A stretch of 37,977 nt of DNA from Alphaproteobacteria bacterium (GTDB lineage Bacteria > Pseudomonadota > Alphaproteobacteria > GCA-2731375), in the NCBI GenBank assembly GCA_030746635.1, contig JASLMH010000026.1:1-37977 (forward strand). Direction: 5' to 3'. The notes beneath the pieces were generated by a model, which had not been told where the DNA came from, did not search any database, and worked only from the letters and a program-made list of their open reading frames with translations. Position numbers and translations under genes: made by a program. Below are positions 25,648-37,575 of the stretch, piece by piece. Every line of letters starts with the position of its first letter. The first letter of the stretch is position 1.

Positions 25648-27026
25648 TGTTGCTTCCCCGGCATCCCGGCGAGAGCCGAAACCGGCGCCAGATCATAGCC
25701 CCGATCGCCCAGCGAGCGGCTCCATTGCGCCAGCCGCTCGATGGTCACGGGATAGGCGAAGCCGATACCGACGGCGCTGCCCTGGGCGCTGGCCAGGCGT
25801 TCCAGTTCCAGGAGGCGGGCGTCGATGCTGGTGCGCGCGGCCTCGGCATCGATGATCCGGTCGTTGACCGTGCCGGGCAGGCCGATTTCACCAGCCATCT
25901 TGCCGGCGACGCTGGAGGAGGAGGCGCGGGCATCGAGGAACATCAGGCCGCGATCCCGGATCGCCTCGAGCACCGGCTGCACGTGCGAGGGCGCCGAGGT
26001 GAAACGGCCGCCCATGAAATTGACCGCGCCGACATAGCCGGCGAACCGGCTGAGCAGCCAATCCAGGCGCTGCAGATTGCGGTGGATCGACAAACTCGTC
26101 AGCAGGGTATGCGGCCCGGGATCGTTGGTCGGGTAATCCATCGGCTCCATCGGCAACTGCAGCAGCACCTCGTGACCGGCGGCCCGTGCCTGATTGACGT
26201 AGTTCTGCAGATCGCGGCCATAAGGGGCGAAGGCCAGGGTGACGCCGCCCGGCAGTTGCTGGATGGCGGCGATGGTGGCGGCCCGCGACAGGCCCAGGCT
26301 GCCGACGACGATGGCGATGCGTGGCCGGCCGGTGGGCCGATAGGGCCGGGCATAGACCTTCAACGGCGTGCGCCCATCCGGCGCGACGATGGGCAGGGGA
26401 CCGTCCGGCGAAGTCTTGACCAGGGCTGGATCGGGGGCCGGGTGCAGTGCCGCCAGCCGGCGCGGCCCGCCGCTTGCCGGCGCCGCCGGTTTCGCCTGCA
26501 CGGCCGGCTTCGGTTGCGCGGCCGGTGCCGGTTGCGCCGGCTTCGGTGTTTCGGCGGCCGGTCGCGGGCTGGGATCCGGGTCGCTGGCGGCGGCGGTGGC
26601 CCCGCCCCTCGTCGCCGGCGCGGGGGCCGGCGGTTGCGTCGACGGTGGCGCCGCCGAGGGTTGCGGCGACGGCGCGGCGGCCGATGCTGGCGGCGTGGCC
26701 GGTTTCACCGGCGCCGGCGGCCGGGCGGCTGCCTTGGTCTCGGGGGCTGCCGGCTTGGCGGCGGCCGGGTCCTTTTCGCCGGCGGCGTCTTCCTTCGCCT
26801 CGACGGCGGCCTTTTGTTCCGGCTTCGGCGCCTGGGCCACCGCCGGCGGCGCCGGCGCGGCGGCCTCGGTCAACGGCGGCACATAGGTCACTTGCAGCCA
26901 GACGACGGTGGCGGCGGCCCCGACCAGCAGCAGGAAGATCACCACGGTCAGCGCGCTTGGCGCGCGGCGTTCGCGCCTGACGCGCCGCCTGGCTGCCTTT
27001 TCCTTGGCCCTGGGGGTTTTGGCCAC
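25644..27026 (-). CDS. Divergent polysaccharide deacetylase family protein with long Pro/Ala-rich linker
   Basis: TM anchor; PRIAIVVGSLGLSRAATIAAIQQLPGGVTLAFAPYG; LLQLPMEPMDYPTNDPGPHTLLT; FLDARASSSSVA. Confidence 0.88.
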   Translation of the reverse strand: MAKTPRAKEKAARRRVRRERRAPSALTVVIFLLLVGAAATVVWLQVTYVPPLTEAAAPAPPAVAQAPKPEQKAAVEAKEDAAGEKDPAAAKPAAPETKAAARPPAPVKPATPPASAAAPSPQPSAAPPSTQPPAPAPATRGGATAAASDPDPSPRPAAETPKPAQPAPAAQPKPAVQAKPAAPASGGPRRLAALHPAPDPALVKTSPDGPLPIVAPDGRTPLKVYARPYRPTGRPRIAIVVGSLGLSRAATIAAIQQLPGGVTLAFAPYGRDLQNYVNQARAAGHEVLLQLPMEPMDYPTNDPGPHTLLTSLSIHRNLQRLDWLLSRFAGYVGAVNFMGGRFTSAPSHVQPVLEAIRDRGLMFLDARASSSSVAGKMAGEIGLPGTVNDRIIDAEAARTSIDARLLELERLASAQGSAVGIGFAYPVTIERLAQWSRSLGDRGYDLAPVSALAGMPGKQQ

Positions 27027-27075
27027 GTTACCGCATCCGCCGGACGGGGCGTCTCCGCTGATTATGCCACCGGTA

Positions 27076-28362
27076 TTACTTTTTCATGCCGTCAAGATCG
27101 CCCAACAAGGCCAGGCCGCGCAGCAGATCGAGGGCGTAACGCAACTGGAAGTCCCGGCGGTTGTTGTTGTCGCCGTTGTCGACGCCACCACCGCCAGCCG
27201 GCTGCTGGGTCTTGCCTCCCTCCGCCTTCAAATGCTTCGGCAGATCCGCTTCGCTGTGCCGGCGTGGCCGATCCTTTTTGTCCACCTGGACCTGTTCGAC
27301 CTCGACGTCGGGATCGATGCCCTTGGCCTGAATCGAGCGCCCCGAAGGCGTGTAGTAGCGGGCCGTGGTCAGGCGGATGGCGCCGTGGCCGGGAATCTGG
27401 ATGATGCTCTGCACCGAACCCTTGCCGAACGACCGGGTGCCGACGACGATCGCCCGGTGATGATCCTGCAGGGCGCCGGCGACGATTTCCGAGGCCGAGG
27501 CCGAGCCGCCGTTGATCAGCACCGCCACCGGCTTGCCGTCGGCCAGATCGCCATCCTTGGCGCTGTAGCGCTGGGTTTCTTCCGGCCGTCGGCTGCGGGT
27601 GGAAACGATCTCGCCCTTGCCGAGAAAGGCGTCGCTGACGGCGATCGCCTGATCCAGGGAACCGCCGGGGTTGTTGCGCAAATCCAAAACCACGCCGCGG
27701 AAGCCGTCGCCGATCTCCTCTTTCCGATCCTTCATCGCGTCGATCAGGCCGGTGTCGGTCTGCTCGGTGAACGAGGTGATGCGGATGTAGATGAAATCCC
27801 CCTCGCGGCGCGAGCGCACCGATTTCACGCGGATGACGTCGCGCACGAGCTTGACCTCGAAGGGTTTTTCGACGCCCGGGCGGCTGATCATCAGGCGGAT
27901 CTCGGCGCCGACCGGACCACGCATCTTGGCCACCGCCTCGGACAGGGTCAGCCCCATGACCTGATCGCCATCCAGGTGGGTGACCAGATCGCCGGCCTGC
28001 AGCCCGGCCCGCGAGGCCGGTGTGTCGTCGATCGGTGAAACCACCTTGACCAGGCCGTTCTCCATCGTCACCTCGATGCCGAGGCCGCCGAACTCGCCGC
28101 GGATCTGTTCCAGCATCTTGCGATAGGCCTTGGTATTGAGATAGCTGGAGTGGGGATCGAGCGAGCGCAGCATGCCGACGATGGCGGCCTCGATCAGGTC
28201 GGGGTCGTTGACCTTCTCCACGTAGTCCGAGCGGACCCGCTCCAGTACGTCGCCGAACAGGTTGAGCTGGTCGTAGATGCCCTTTTCCTCGGCCCGAACG
28301 GGCGCCGGCGCCATCAACAGGCAAGCCGCCAAGAGAACCGCCAGGATTGCTTTGTGCGTCAT
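27076..28362 (-). CDS. ctpA: S41 family C-terminal processing peptidase
   Basis: PDZ segment GLGIEVTMENGLVKVVSPIDDTPASRAGLQAGD; VLINGGSASASEIVAGALQDHHRAIVVGTRSFGKGSVQ. Confidence 0.93.
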   Translation of the reverse strand: MTHKAILAVLLAACLLMAPAPVRAEEKGIYDQLNLFGDVLERVRSDYVEKVNDPDLIEAAIVGMLRSLDPHSSYLNTKAYRKMLEQIRGEFGGLGIEVTMENGLVKVVSPIDDTPASRAGLQAGDLVTHLDGDQVMGLTLSEAVAKMRGPVGAEIRLMISRPGVEKPFEVKLVRDVIRVKSVRSRREGDFIYIRITSFTEQTDTGLIDAMKDRKEEIGDGFRGVVLDLRNNPGGSLDQAIAVSDAFLGKGEIVSTRSRRPEETQRYSAKDGDLADGKPVAVLINGGSASASEIVAGALQDHHRAIVVGTRSFGKGSVQSIIQIPGHGAIRLTTARYYTPSGRSIQAKGIDPDVEVEQVQVDKKDRPRRHSEADLPKHLKAEGGKTQQPAGGGGVDNGDNNNRRDFQLRYALDLLRGLALLGDLDGMKK

Positions 28363-29711
28363 CCGCTAACCCTTCTGTCACCACCCGCCCACCAGGGACG
28401 CGGATCGATCGCCGCCCCCTTGCGGCGCAGCTCGATATATAGAGAGCGCGAGCCGCTGTCGCCGTCGCCCATCCGGCCCACCGGTTCGCCGACCAACACC
28501 GATTGGCCGACAACCGCATGAATCCGCGACATACCGGCAAGCAGGGTATGGTATCCCTCGCCGTGAGAGATGATCAAGATCTGCCCGTAGTCGCGGAACG
28601 GACCGGCGAAGACGACCCAGCCGTCATGGGGCGCCACCACCTGCGCGCGTTCCCGTGTCAGCAGGGTAATACCTTGCGCGCGCGGTCCGAATCCAGTGCT
28701 TTCACCATAGCGCCCGACCAGGCGGCCCTTGGCCGGTAGCGGCAACCGCCCCTTGACCTTGGAGAACGGCGTCGCGCCGGGCGCCAGCGCCAGCCGCGGC
28801 GGCGCCTCGTCGCCGGCCGTATCGGCCGGCGCTTCCTCGGCTTCGTCCTGGCGCAACGCCTTGGCCATCTCCGCCGCCAGGCGTTTTTCGTCGCGTTCCT
28901 GGATGCGGCGCAGCCGCGCCACCCGCTCGGCCTTTTCGGCCGCCGCCCTGGCCCGCGCCTGCCGGCGGCTCGCGTCGATCGACAGTTGCTGCATCAAGGT
29001 CCGCAGATCGCGAGCCCGGGTCGCCAGGTCGCCCAGACGCCTGGCTTCCGCCGCGCCGGAGCGGCGCAGATCGGCTTCGATGCCGGCCCGCTCCTTCAAC
29101 AGCGCCGCTATTTCGCCGCGCTTTTGGCTCAAGGCGGCATCGGCGGTCGCCCGCCGGCGGCGTTCATCGGCCAGGCCCCGCCGCACCGCCGCCAGGTCCC
29201 TCAGGACACCGCCCAGCCGCCGCGCCTCACCCCTCATCGCCGGCAGGGCGACGGCCAGCAAACGGCCGCCACGGGCCGCGTCGACGGTGCTGCCGGGCGC
29301 CGCCAGCACGGCGGCCGGCGGCTGCCGGCCGATGCGGGCCAGGGCCGCCAGGGACAGCGCCATGCCGTCCTTGAGCTTTTCCAGTTCGGCCCGGCCGGCC
29401 GCCTGGCGCTTGCCCAACTCCTCGAGCCGTCGGTCGATGCCATCCAGGGCCGCCTCTTCCTTCTGGGCCTGACGGGCGGCCACCACCAGGCGCAGGCGCA
29501 GGGCGGCGATTTGATCCACCACCCGGCGCGCCTGCCGCGACAGTTGGCGCTGGCGCTGGCGGGTCGCCTCGATCGATTGATCGACCTCGCGCAGTTCACT
29601 GCGCATTTCCTGTTGTTCGGCGGCGGCCGCTACCGGCAGCGCCAAGGGCATCAGCAAGATCGGAATGACGGCGTATCGCAACCGGCTGTCAGGCATCGGC
29701 GGCGACGGCAA
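28359..29711 (-). CDS. EnvC-like murein hydrolase activator (coiled coil plus M23 domain)
   Basis: N-terminal coiled coil; C-terminal GITLLTRERAQVVAPHDGWVVFAGPFRDYGQILIISHGEGYHTLLAGM; ATGA overlap with ctpA; ATG at 29696 is an alternative start. Confidence 0.88.
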   Translation of the reverse strand: MPSPPMPDSRLRYAVIPILLMPLALPVAAAAEQQEMRSELREVDQSIEATRQRQRQLSRQARRVVDQIAALRLRLVVAARQAQKEEAALDGIDRRLEELGKRQAAGRAELEKLKDGMALSLAALARIGRQPPAAVLAAPGSTVDAARGGRLLAVALPAMRGEARRLGGVLRDLAAVRRGLADERRRRATADAALSQKRGEIAALLKERAGIEADLRRSGAAEARRLGDLATRARDLRTLMQQLSIDASRRQARARAAAEKAERVARLRRIQERDEKRLAAEMAKALRQDEAEEAPADTAGDEAPPRLALAPGATPFSKVKGRLPLPAKGRLVGRYGESTGFGPRAQGITLLTRERAQVVAPHDGWVVFAGPFRDYGQILIISHGEGYHTLLAGMSRIHAVVGQSVLVGEPVGRMGDGDSGSRSLYIELRRKGAAIDPRPWWAGGDRRVSG

Positions 29712-31272
29712 CGGTGGCCTCGGTCAACAGGGAATGGCCGGTCATCTCCGCCGGCTTGGGCAGCCCCATCAGCGCCAGCACGGTGGGCGCCAGATCGGCC
29801 AGCCGGCCGTCGCGCAGCGCCGTCACCTCGCCGCCATTGACCAGGATCGCCGGCACCCGGTTGGTGGTGTGGGCGGTGTGCTCCTGGTCGCCGTCGCGCA
29901 TCAGCTCGATGTTGCCATGGTCGGCGGTGATCAGCAGGCATCCGCCGGCCTCGGCAACCGCCGCGCGCAGCCGGCCCAGACAGCCGTCGACCGTCTCCAC
30001 CGCCCGGATCGCCGGCGCCAGGCGGCCGGTATGGCCGACCATGTCCGGATTGGCGTAGTTGACGACGATCAGATCGTAGCGACCGCCGCCGATCGCCGCG
30101 ACCAGGCGGTCGGTCACCTCGACGGCCGACATCTCGGGCTGCAAATCATAGGTCGCCACCTTCGGCGATGGCACCAGAATGCGATCTTCGCCCGGATAGG
30201 TGGTCTCCTCGCCGCCATTGAGGAAGAAGGTCACGTGAGCGTATTTCTCGGTCTCGGCGATACGCAGTTGCGCCAGCCCGGCCTCGGCCACCACTTCCCC
30301 CAGGGTGGCCCGCAGATGCACCGGCGGAAACAGCGCCGGCAGGAACCGATCCAGGGCGGCGGAATAGGACACCATGCCGATACCGGCGGCCAGGCGCGGC
30401 GGCCGGGCCCTGGGAAAATCGGCGAAGTCCGGATCGACCAGGGCGCCGAGGATTTCCCGCGCCCGATCGGCGCGAAAATTGGCCATCAGCAGGCCGTCGC
30501 CCACGGCCATGCCGACATAGCCGCCGATCACCAGCGGTTCGACGAACTCGTCGCCGGCATCGGCGGCATAGGAGGCCTCGATCGCCGCCACCGGATCGTC
30601 GGCCGGCACGCCGTCGCCTTCGGCGACGGCGGCGTAGGCCCGGGCCACCCGCTGCCAGCGTTTGTCCCGGTCCATGGCGAAGTAGCGGCCGCTGACCGTG
30701 GCCAGCCGGACGCCGGCGGTGTCGGCCAACTCCGTCAGCACCTGGGCCAGATAGCCGGCGCCGCTCCGCGGCGGGGTATCGCGGCCGTCCAGGAAGGCAT
30801 GCAGGCAGACCGGCACGCCTTGCCCGGCGATGATCCGCGCCAGGGCGATCACATGGGCCTGGTGGGAATGCACCCCGCCGGGCGACAACAGGCCCATCAG
30901 GTGGCAGGCGCCGCCGCCCGCCTGCAACGATTCGATGAAACGGCCGAGCACCGGATTGGCCGCCAGGCCGCCGTCGGCGACCGCCTGGTCGATGCGCGGC
31001 AGATCCTGAAACACCACCCGGCCGGCACCGATATTCTGGTGCCCGACCTCGGAATTGCCCATCTGCCCGTCCGGCAGGCCGACCTCGCCGCCCGAGGTCC
31101 GCAGCAGCGCATGCGGCGCCTGGGCCAGCAAATCGGCGTAGACCGGCGTCGCCGCCTGGGCAATGGCGTTGTCCGTGCCGTCGGTCCGATGGCCCCAGCC
31201 GTCGAGGATGCAGAGGACCACCGGCCGGGGCCGTTGCTGTGACGTCGCGCTCAATACCTTGTGTCCCGCCAA
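29689..31272 (-). CDS. gpmI: 2,3-bisphosphoglycerate-independent phosphoglycerate mutase
   Basis: PVVLCILDGWGHR, MGNSEVGHQNIGAGR, DGRDTPPRSG, ITADHGNIELM; start codon is TTG (31272, or internal TTG at 31254). Confidence 0.96.
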   Translation of the reverse strand: MAGHKVLSATSQQRPRPVVLCILDGWGHRTDGTDNAIAQAATPVYADLLAQAPHALLRTSGGEVGLPDGQMGNSEVGHQNIGAGRVVFQDLPRIDQAVADGGLAANPVLGRFIESLQAGGGACHLMGLLSPGGVHSHQAHVIALARIIAGQGVPVCLHAFLDGRDTPPRSGAGYLAQVLTELADTAGVRLATVSGRYFAMDRDKRWQRVARAYAAVAEGDGVPADDPVAAIEASYAADAGDEFVEPLVIGGYVGMAVGDGLLMANFRADRAREILGALVDPDFADFPRARPPRLAAGIGMVSYSAALDRFLPALFPPVHLRATLGEVVAEAGLAQLRIAETEKYAHVTFFLNGGEETTYPGEDRILVPSPKVATYDLQPEMSAVEVTDRLVAAIGGGRYDLIVVNYANPDMVGHTGRLAPAIRAVETVDGCLGRLRAAVAEAGGCLLITADHGNIELMRDGDQEHTAHTTNRVPAILVNGGEVTALRDGRLADLAPTVLALMGLPKPAEMTGHSLLTEATVAVAADA

Positions 31273-31321
31273 TTGCTTGGCCTCAATATGGCGCAGCCGG
31301 ACTTGAATGCAACCGACATTG

Positions 31322-31780
31322 TCAGGCCCGGTGATAGGGATGGCCGGCCAGGATACTGGCGGCGCGATAGAGCTGTTCGGCGAGCATTGCCCGCGCCAGC
31401 AGATGCGGCCAGGTCATGGCGCCCAGGGACAGGCTGCCGTGGGCCGCCGATAGCAGCGAGGGATGCAGGCCCTCGGCCCCGCCGATGGCGAAGGCGGCGT
31501 CGCGCACACCGTCGTCCCGCCAGCGCCCGAGCAATTCGGCGAATTCCTGGCTGGACAGCGCCTTGCCGCGGCCGTCCAAGGCCCACAAACGCCCGCCCGC
31601 CGGCACCGCCGCCAGCAACATTTCGGCTTCCTGTTCCTTGGCTTTCGCCGTCGGCAGCTTGCGGCGCACCTCAACTTCGCGAACCTCCGCCGGCCAGGGC
31701 AGGCGATCCAGGTAGGATTGGCAGATTTCCGCCGAGGGATCGCCGCGGGCCCGGCCCACGGCACAGATGGTGATGCGCAA
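31322..31780 (-). CDS. rlmH: 23S rRNA (pseudouridine1915-N3)-methyltransferase
   Basis: LDGRGKALSSQEFAELL, FAIGGAEGLHPSLL, LSLGAMTWPHLLARAMLAEQLYRAASILAGHPYHR. Confidence 0.96.
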   Translation of the reverse strand: MRITICAVGRARGDPSAEICQSYLDRLPWPAEVREVEVRRKLPTAKAKEQEAEMLLAAVPAGGRLWALDGRGKALSSQEFAELLGRWRDDGVRDAAFAIGGAEGLHPSLLSAAHGSLSLGAMTWPHLLARAMLAEQLYRAASILAGHPYHRA

Positions 31781-31797
31781 TCAGGACCCCGGGGCGG

Positions 31798-32172
31798 TCA
31801 CAGGGCGGCCCGGCCCGGCTCGGCCATCTCGATCGACCACATTTTCTCCAGGTTGTAGAACTCCCGGACTTCCGGCCGGAACAGATGCACGATGACGTCG
31901 CCGATATCGATCAGCACCCAATCGCGCTTGCCCATGCCCTCGACCTGGGCGCGGCCAAAGCCCCGATCCTTGACCTTGCGCAGCAAATGCTCGGCGATGG
32001 CGCCGACGTGACGGTCGGACCGTCCGTTGGCGATCACCATGTAATCAGCGATGCTGGATTTGCCATGCAGGTCGATGATGGCCAGGTCTTCGGCCTTGTC
32101 GTCATCGAGAGAACTAGTCACGAGTGCCAGCAGTTCTTGGGCCTCCGCCGGCTGTTGCCTTGCACTACCTAT
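31798..32172 (-). CDS. rsfS: Ribosome silencing factor; start probably upstream of the GTG given in the ORF track (32121)
   Basis: LAIIDLHGKSSIADYMVIANGRSDRHVGAIAEHLLRK ... DWVLIDIGDVIVHLFRPEVREFYNLEKMW; in-frame upstream GSARQQPAEAQELLAL follows an AGGAG motif. Confidence 0.85.
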   Translation of the reverse strand: MGSARQQPAEAQELLALVTSSLDDDKAEDLAIIDLHGKSSIADYMVIANGRSDRHVGAIAEHLLRKVKDRGFGRAQVEGMGKRDWVLIDIGDVIVHLFRPEVREFYNLEKMWSIEMAEPGRAAL

Positions 32173-32201
32173 GGCAATTTGCTCCTAGTCTTGTAATTTC
32201 A

Positions 32202-32220
32202 GGTGCCGCCGCGCGGCACC
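32202..32220. other. 8-bp stem, 3-nt loop hairpin (ggtgccgc-cgc-gcggcacc) between nadD and rsfS
   Basis: Perfect inverted repeat read directly; no T-tract on either side. Confidence 0.45.
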
Positions 32221-32250
32221 ATCCGATTATGGCAACATGCCGGCCAGAAG

Positions 32251-32835
32251 TCATGTGTCTTTTTTGGCGGAATTCCCGGCCGCGCGGATCGATGTGCTGG
32301 AGGCCGGGTGCAAAGGCGAGAACAGGAAACACCAAGCCGGTGGCCGGCGCAGCGGCAATTCGCGCGGCCGGCGCACTCGATGGCGGGCATAGCGCCTGGC
32401 CGCCAGTCCGGCCAGGGCGCCATGGCCGTGGCCGGGGCGATCGAACACGGCGAAGGGCACCCCTTCGACGATCTCGGTCCAGCGATGCCATTTGGGCATT
32501 TGCAGCAGGTTGTCGGCGCCCATCAGCCAGACGAAGGCGTGTTCGGGGAAACGCCGGCGCAAGGCCGCCAGGGTATCGACGGTATAGCGGGTGCCGAGCC
32601 GGCTTTCGATGTCGCTGACCCGGATTCGCGGATCGTCCGCCAACGCCTCGGCGGCCGCCAGCCGTTCGGGCAATGGCGCCATGCCGGTTTCCGGCTTCAG
32701 GGGATTCTGCGGCGAGACCAGCCACCAGACCTGGTGCAGGCCGAGCCGGTGCAGGGCCAGTAGGCTGATGTGCCGGTGCCCGGCGTGGGCCGGATTGAAC
32801 GACCCGCCCAGCAGGCCGACCTTGAGGCGCGCCAT
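32251..32835 (-). CDS. nadD: Nicotinate-nucleotide adenylyltransferase
   Basis: VGLLGGSFNPAHAGHRHISLLAL; FVWLMGADNLLQMPKWHRW; C-terminal HPASSTSIRA. Confidence 0.95.
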   Translation of the reverse strand: MARLKVGLLGGSFNPAHAGHRHISLLALHRLGLHQVWWLVSPQNPLKPETGMAPLPERLAAAEALADDPRIRVSDIESRLGTRYTVDTLAALRRRFPEHAFVWLMGADNLLQMPKWHRWTEIVEGVPFAVFDRPGHGHGALAGLAARRYARHRVRRPRELPLRRPPAWCFLFSPLHPASSTSIRAAGNSAKKDT

Positions 32836-32842
32836 CGCCGCT

Positions 32843-34135
32843 TCAGGGCCTGGTCTGACCCTGGCCGTGCACGACGTATTTGAAAGAGGTCAGTTGCTCG
32901 ACCCCGACCGGGCCGCGGGCGTGCAGCCGGTTGGTGGAGATGCCGATTTCCGCCCCCATGCCGAATTCGCCGCCATCGGCGAACTGGGTCGAGGCATTGT
33001 GCAGCAGGATCGCCGAGTCGACCTCGCGCAGGAATCGTTCCGCCGCCGCCGGATCCCCGGTGACGATGCTCTCGGTATGGTGCGAGCCGTGGCGGTCGAT
33101 GTGTTCGATCGCCGCGCCGACGCCATCCACCACCTTCACGGCGATGATCGCGTCCAGGTACTCGGTGTCCCAATCCGCCGCCTCGGCCGCCCGCACCCGT
33201 TCGTCCACCGCCCGGGTGGCGGCATCGCCCCGCACCTCGCAGCCGGCCGCCAGCAGCGCATCGACCAGCGACGGCAGCTGTTGCTCGGCGCAGGCCCGGT
33301 CGACCAGCAGGGTCTCGGCGGCGCCGCAGATGCCGGTACGCCGCATCTTGGCGTTCAGCACGATGTCGCGGGCCATCGCCGGTTCGGCGGCGGCATCGAC
33401 GTAGACGTGGCAATTGCCGTCCAGATGGGCGATCACCGGGATCTTGCCTTCGTTCTGCACCCGCTCGATCAGCGTCCGGCCGCCGCGCGGCACGATGATG
33501 TCGATATATTCCTGCATCCCCAGCATGATGCCGACGGCGGCCCGGTCCCGGGTCGGCACCAGTTGGATGGCCCCCTCCGGCAGGCCGGCGGCGCGCAGCC
33601 CCTCGGCCAGGCAGCCGTGAATGGCGCCGGATGAATGAAAGCTTTCCGAGCCGCCGCGCAGGATCGCCGCGTTGCCCGATTTCAGGCACAAGGCGCCGGC
33701 GTCGGCGGTGACGTTGGGCCGCGATTCATAGATGATGCCGATCACCCCCAGCGGCACCCGCACCCGCGAGATCCGCAGACCGTTCGGCCGCTCCCAATCC
33801 GCCATGCTCCGGCCGACCGGATCGTCCAGGGCGGCGATCTCCTCCACCCCCTTGGCCATCGCCTCGATGCGCTCATCGGTCAGGGCCAGGCGGTCCAGCA
33901 TGGCGCCGCCGAGATCGCGTTCGCGGGCCGCCGTCATGTCCGTCTCGTTGGCGGCCAGGATGTCCGCCGCGCCAGCCCGCATCGCCGCGGCGGCGGCCCG
34001 CAGGGCTTGGTTCTTGGCCTCGGTCGGGGTCTTCGCCAATAGGCCCGCCGCCGCCCGCGCGGCCGCGCCCATCGCCTGCATCCGGCTCAGCAAATCGTCG
34101 CCTTGAATGTCTTCCGCCGTGCTCATGGCTGCCAT
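32843..34135 (-). CDS. proA: Glutamate-5-semialdehyde dehydrogenase
   Basis: [86 protein letters not shown]. Confidence 0.97.
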   Translation of the reverse strand: MAAMSTAEDIQGDDLLSRMQAMGAAARAAAGLLAKTPTEAKNQALRAAAAAMRAGAADILAANETDMTAARERDLGGAMLDRLALTDERIEAMAKGVEEIAALDDPVGRSMADWERPNGLRISRVRVPLGVIGIIYESRPNVTADAGALCLKSGNAAILRGGSESFHSSGAIHGCLAEGLRAAGLPEGAIQLVPTRDRAAVGIMLGMQEYIDIIVPRGGRTLIERVQNEGKIPVIAHLDGNCHVYVDAAAEPAMARDIVLNAKMRRTGICGAAETLLVDRACAEQQLPSLVDALLAAGCEVRGDAATRAVDERVRAAEAADWDTEYLDAIIAVKVVDGVGAAIEHIDRHGSHHTESIVTGDPAAAERFLREVDSAILLHNASTQFADGGEFGMGAEIGISTNRLHARGPVGVEQLTSFKYVVHGQGQTRP

Positions 34136-34174
34136 CCGTTTTCCATCCAGCCCTCAAACTAACATGCTCGGGTG

Positions 34175-36378
<2,204 letters not shown>

Positions 36379-36431
36379 CTATCCGTCCCAATCACCGCCA
36401 CCGACGGTTACCTTTTCCAACGCCATTTACC

Positions 36432-36463
36432 CAAAATAAAAGGGGGATGGCCAGCCATCCCCC
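36432..36463 (-). terminator. Rho-independent terminator downstream of rpmA
   Basis: gggggatgg-ccag-ccatccccc 9-bp stem; on the minus strand followed by TTTTATTTT. Confidence 0.85.
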
Positions 36464-36489
36464 GCATATCACAGCGCCTGCGGGCGCGC

Positions 36490-36747
36490 CTATTCCGGCG
36501 GCACCACCGAGACGTAGGTCCGTCCGCCGGCCCTGGTCTGGTACTTCACCTTGCCTTCGATCAGGGCGAAGATGGTGTGGTCCCTGCCCAGGCCGACATT
36601 GTCGCCGGGCCGCCACTTGGTGCCGCGCTGGCGGATGATGATGTTGCCCGGGATCACCGCCTCGCCGCCGTATTTCTTCACGCCCAGCCGCCGGCCCGCG
36701 GTATCGCGGCCGTTGCGGGAAGAACCGCCTGCCTTTTTGTGCGCCAT
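36490..36747 (-). CDS. rpmA: 50S ribosomal protein L27
   Basis: [52 protein letters not shown]. Confidence 0.98.
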   Translation of the reverse strand: MAHKKAGGSSRNGRDTAGRRLGVKKYGGEAVIPGNIIIRQRGTKWRPGDNVGLGRDHTIFALIEGKVKYQTRAGGRTYVSVVPPE

Positions 36748-36759
36748 GGCAATGGCTCC

Positions 36760-37335
36760 CTAGCTGTCGTCCGCGGCCTTGCCGGCCTCGTCCAATTTTT
36801 TCGCCGTCTTGGCCTCGGAGGCTTTGGCCTTGGCTTTGGGTTTGGCCTTGGCCTCGCCCTTGTCGGCCGCCGCTTTCTTGGCCGGCGCCTTCTTGGCCGC
36901 TTCCTTCTTGGCGGCCGGCTTCTTCGCCGTTGCCGTCTTCGTTTCCGCCTTGGTCTCGGCCGTGCCCTCATCATCGGCCTTGGCGGCCGGCTTGGCCTTG
37001 GCGGCGGCCTTTTTCTTGGCGCCGCTGGCGGCGATGTCGGTGATGCGCACCAGGGTCAACTCCTGGCGATGGCCCTGTCGGCGGCGGTAACCCTTGCGCC
37101 GCTTTTTCTTGAAGACGATGATCTTCTCGCCGCGGGCCTGTTCAAGCACCGTGCCGAGCACCTTGGCGCCGTCCAACAGCGGCGTGCCGACCTTGGTCTC
37201 CTTGTCGTCGCCCAGCATCAGGACATCGTCGAAAGCGACCTCGTCGCCCGCCTCGCCGGCGATGCGCTCGATGCGGATCACGTCGTCCTGTTTGACGCGG
37301 TATTGTTTGCCGCCCGTCTTGATTACAGCGAACAT
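36760..37335 (-). CDS. rplU: 50S ribosomal protein L21 with long Lys/Ala-rich C-terminal extension
   Basis: MFAVIKTGGKQYRVKQDDVIRIERIAGEAGD ... KKKRRKGYRRRQGHRQELTLVRITDI, then about 88 aa K/A/E/T-rich tail. Confidence 0.97.
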   Translation of the reverse strand: MFAVIKTGGKQYRVKQDDVIRIERIAGEAGDEVAFDDVLMLGDDKETKVGTPLLDGAKVLGTVLEQARGEKIIVFKKKRRKGYRRRQGHRQELTLVRITDIAASGAKKKAAAKAKPAAKADDEGTAETKAETKTATAKKPAAKKEAAKKAPAKKAAADKGEAKAKPKAKAKASEAKTAKKLDEAGKAADDS

Positions 37336-37516
37336 CGCTCGGTCCATCGCTTGATTGAACGCCCCCGGCGGCGACCCTGCCGCCAGCCTCGGCGCAACGC
37401 AAATCAGGCGACGAAACCGCCGTCGCCCGGGTCGGCGCGGATATACGCCGGGCCAGGGTCGGTTGTCAACGGCGCAGTGGCCGCCAGCGCCGGCCGGAGG
37501 CGCCGCCGATAAGAGC

Positions 37517-37546
37517 TTGCACACCGCCCCGGCGGCTCATTATAAG
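37517..37546 (+). promoter_or_regulatory. Sigma70-like promoter for tRNA-Ser (TTGCAC, 18 nt, TATAAG)
   Basis: -35 TTGCAC at 37517-37522 and -10 TATAAG at 37541-37546, about 30 nt before the tRNA. Confidence 0.5.
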
Positions 37547-37575
37547 AGGCCCCGCCTGCCAAAGCGGCCACCGAC

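Noticed and set aside
26440-26900. Tandem-looking Gly/Ala/Pro-coding repeats
   Set aside because: Low-complexity linker of the deacetylase protein, not a CRISPR array or independent element.
25638-27404. 588-aa plus-strand Gly/Arg-rich ORF opposite the polysaccharide deacetylase
   Set aside because: The repetitive sequence is the antisense of the Pro/Ala linker; no domain recognised.
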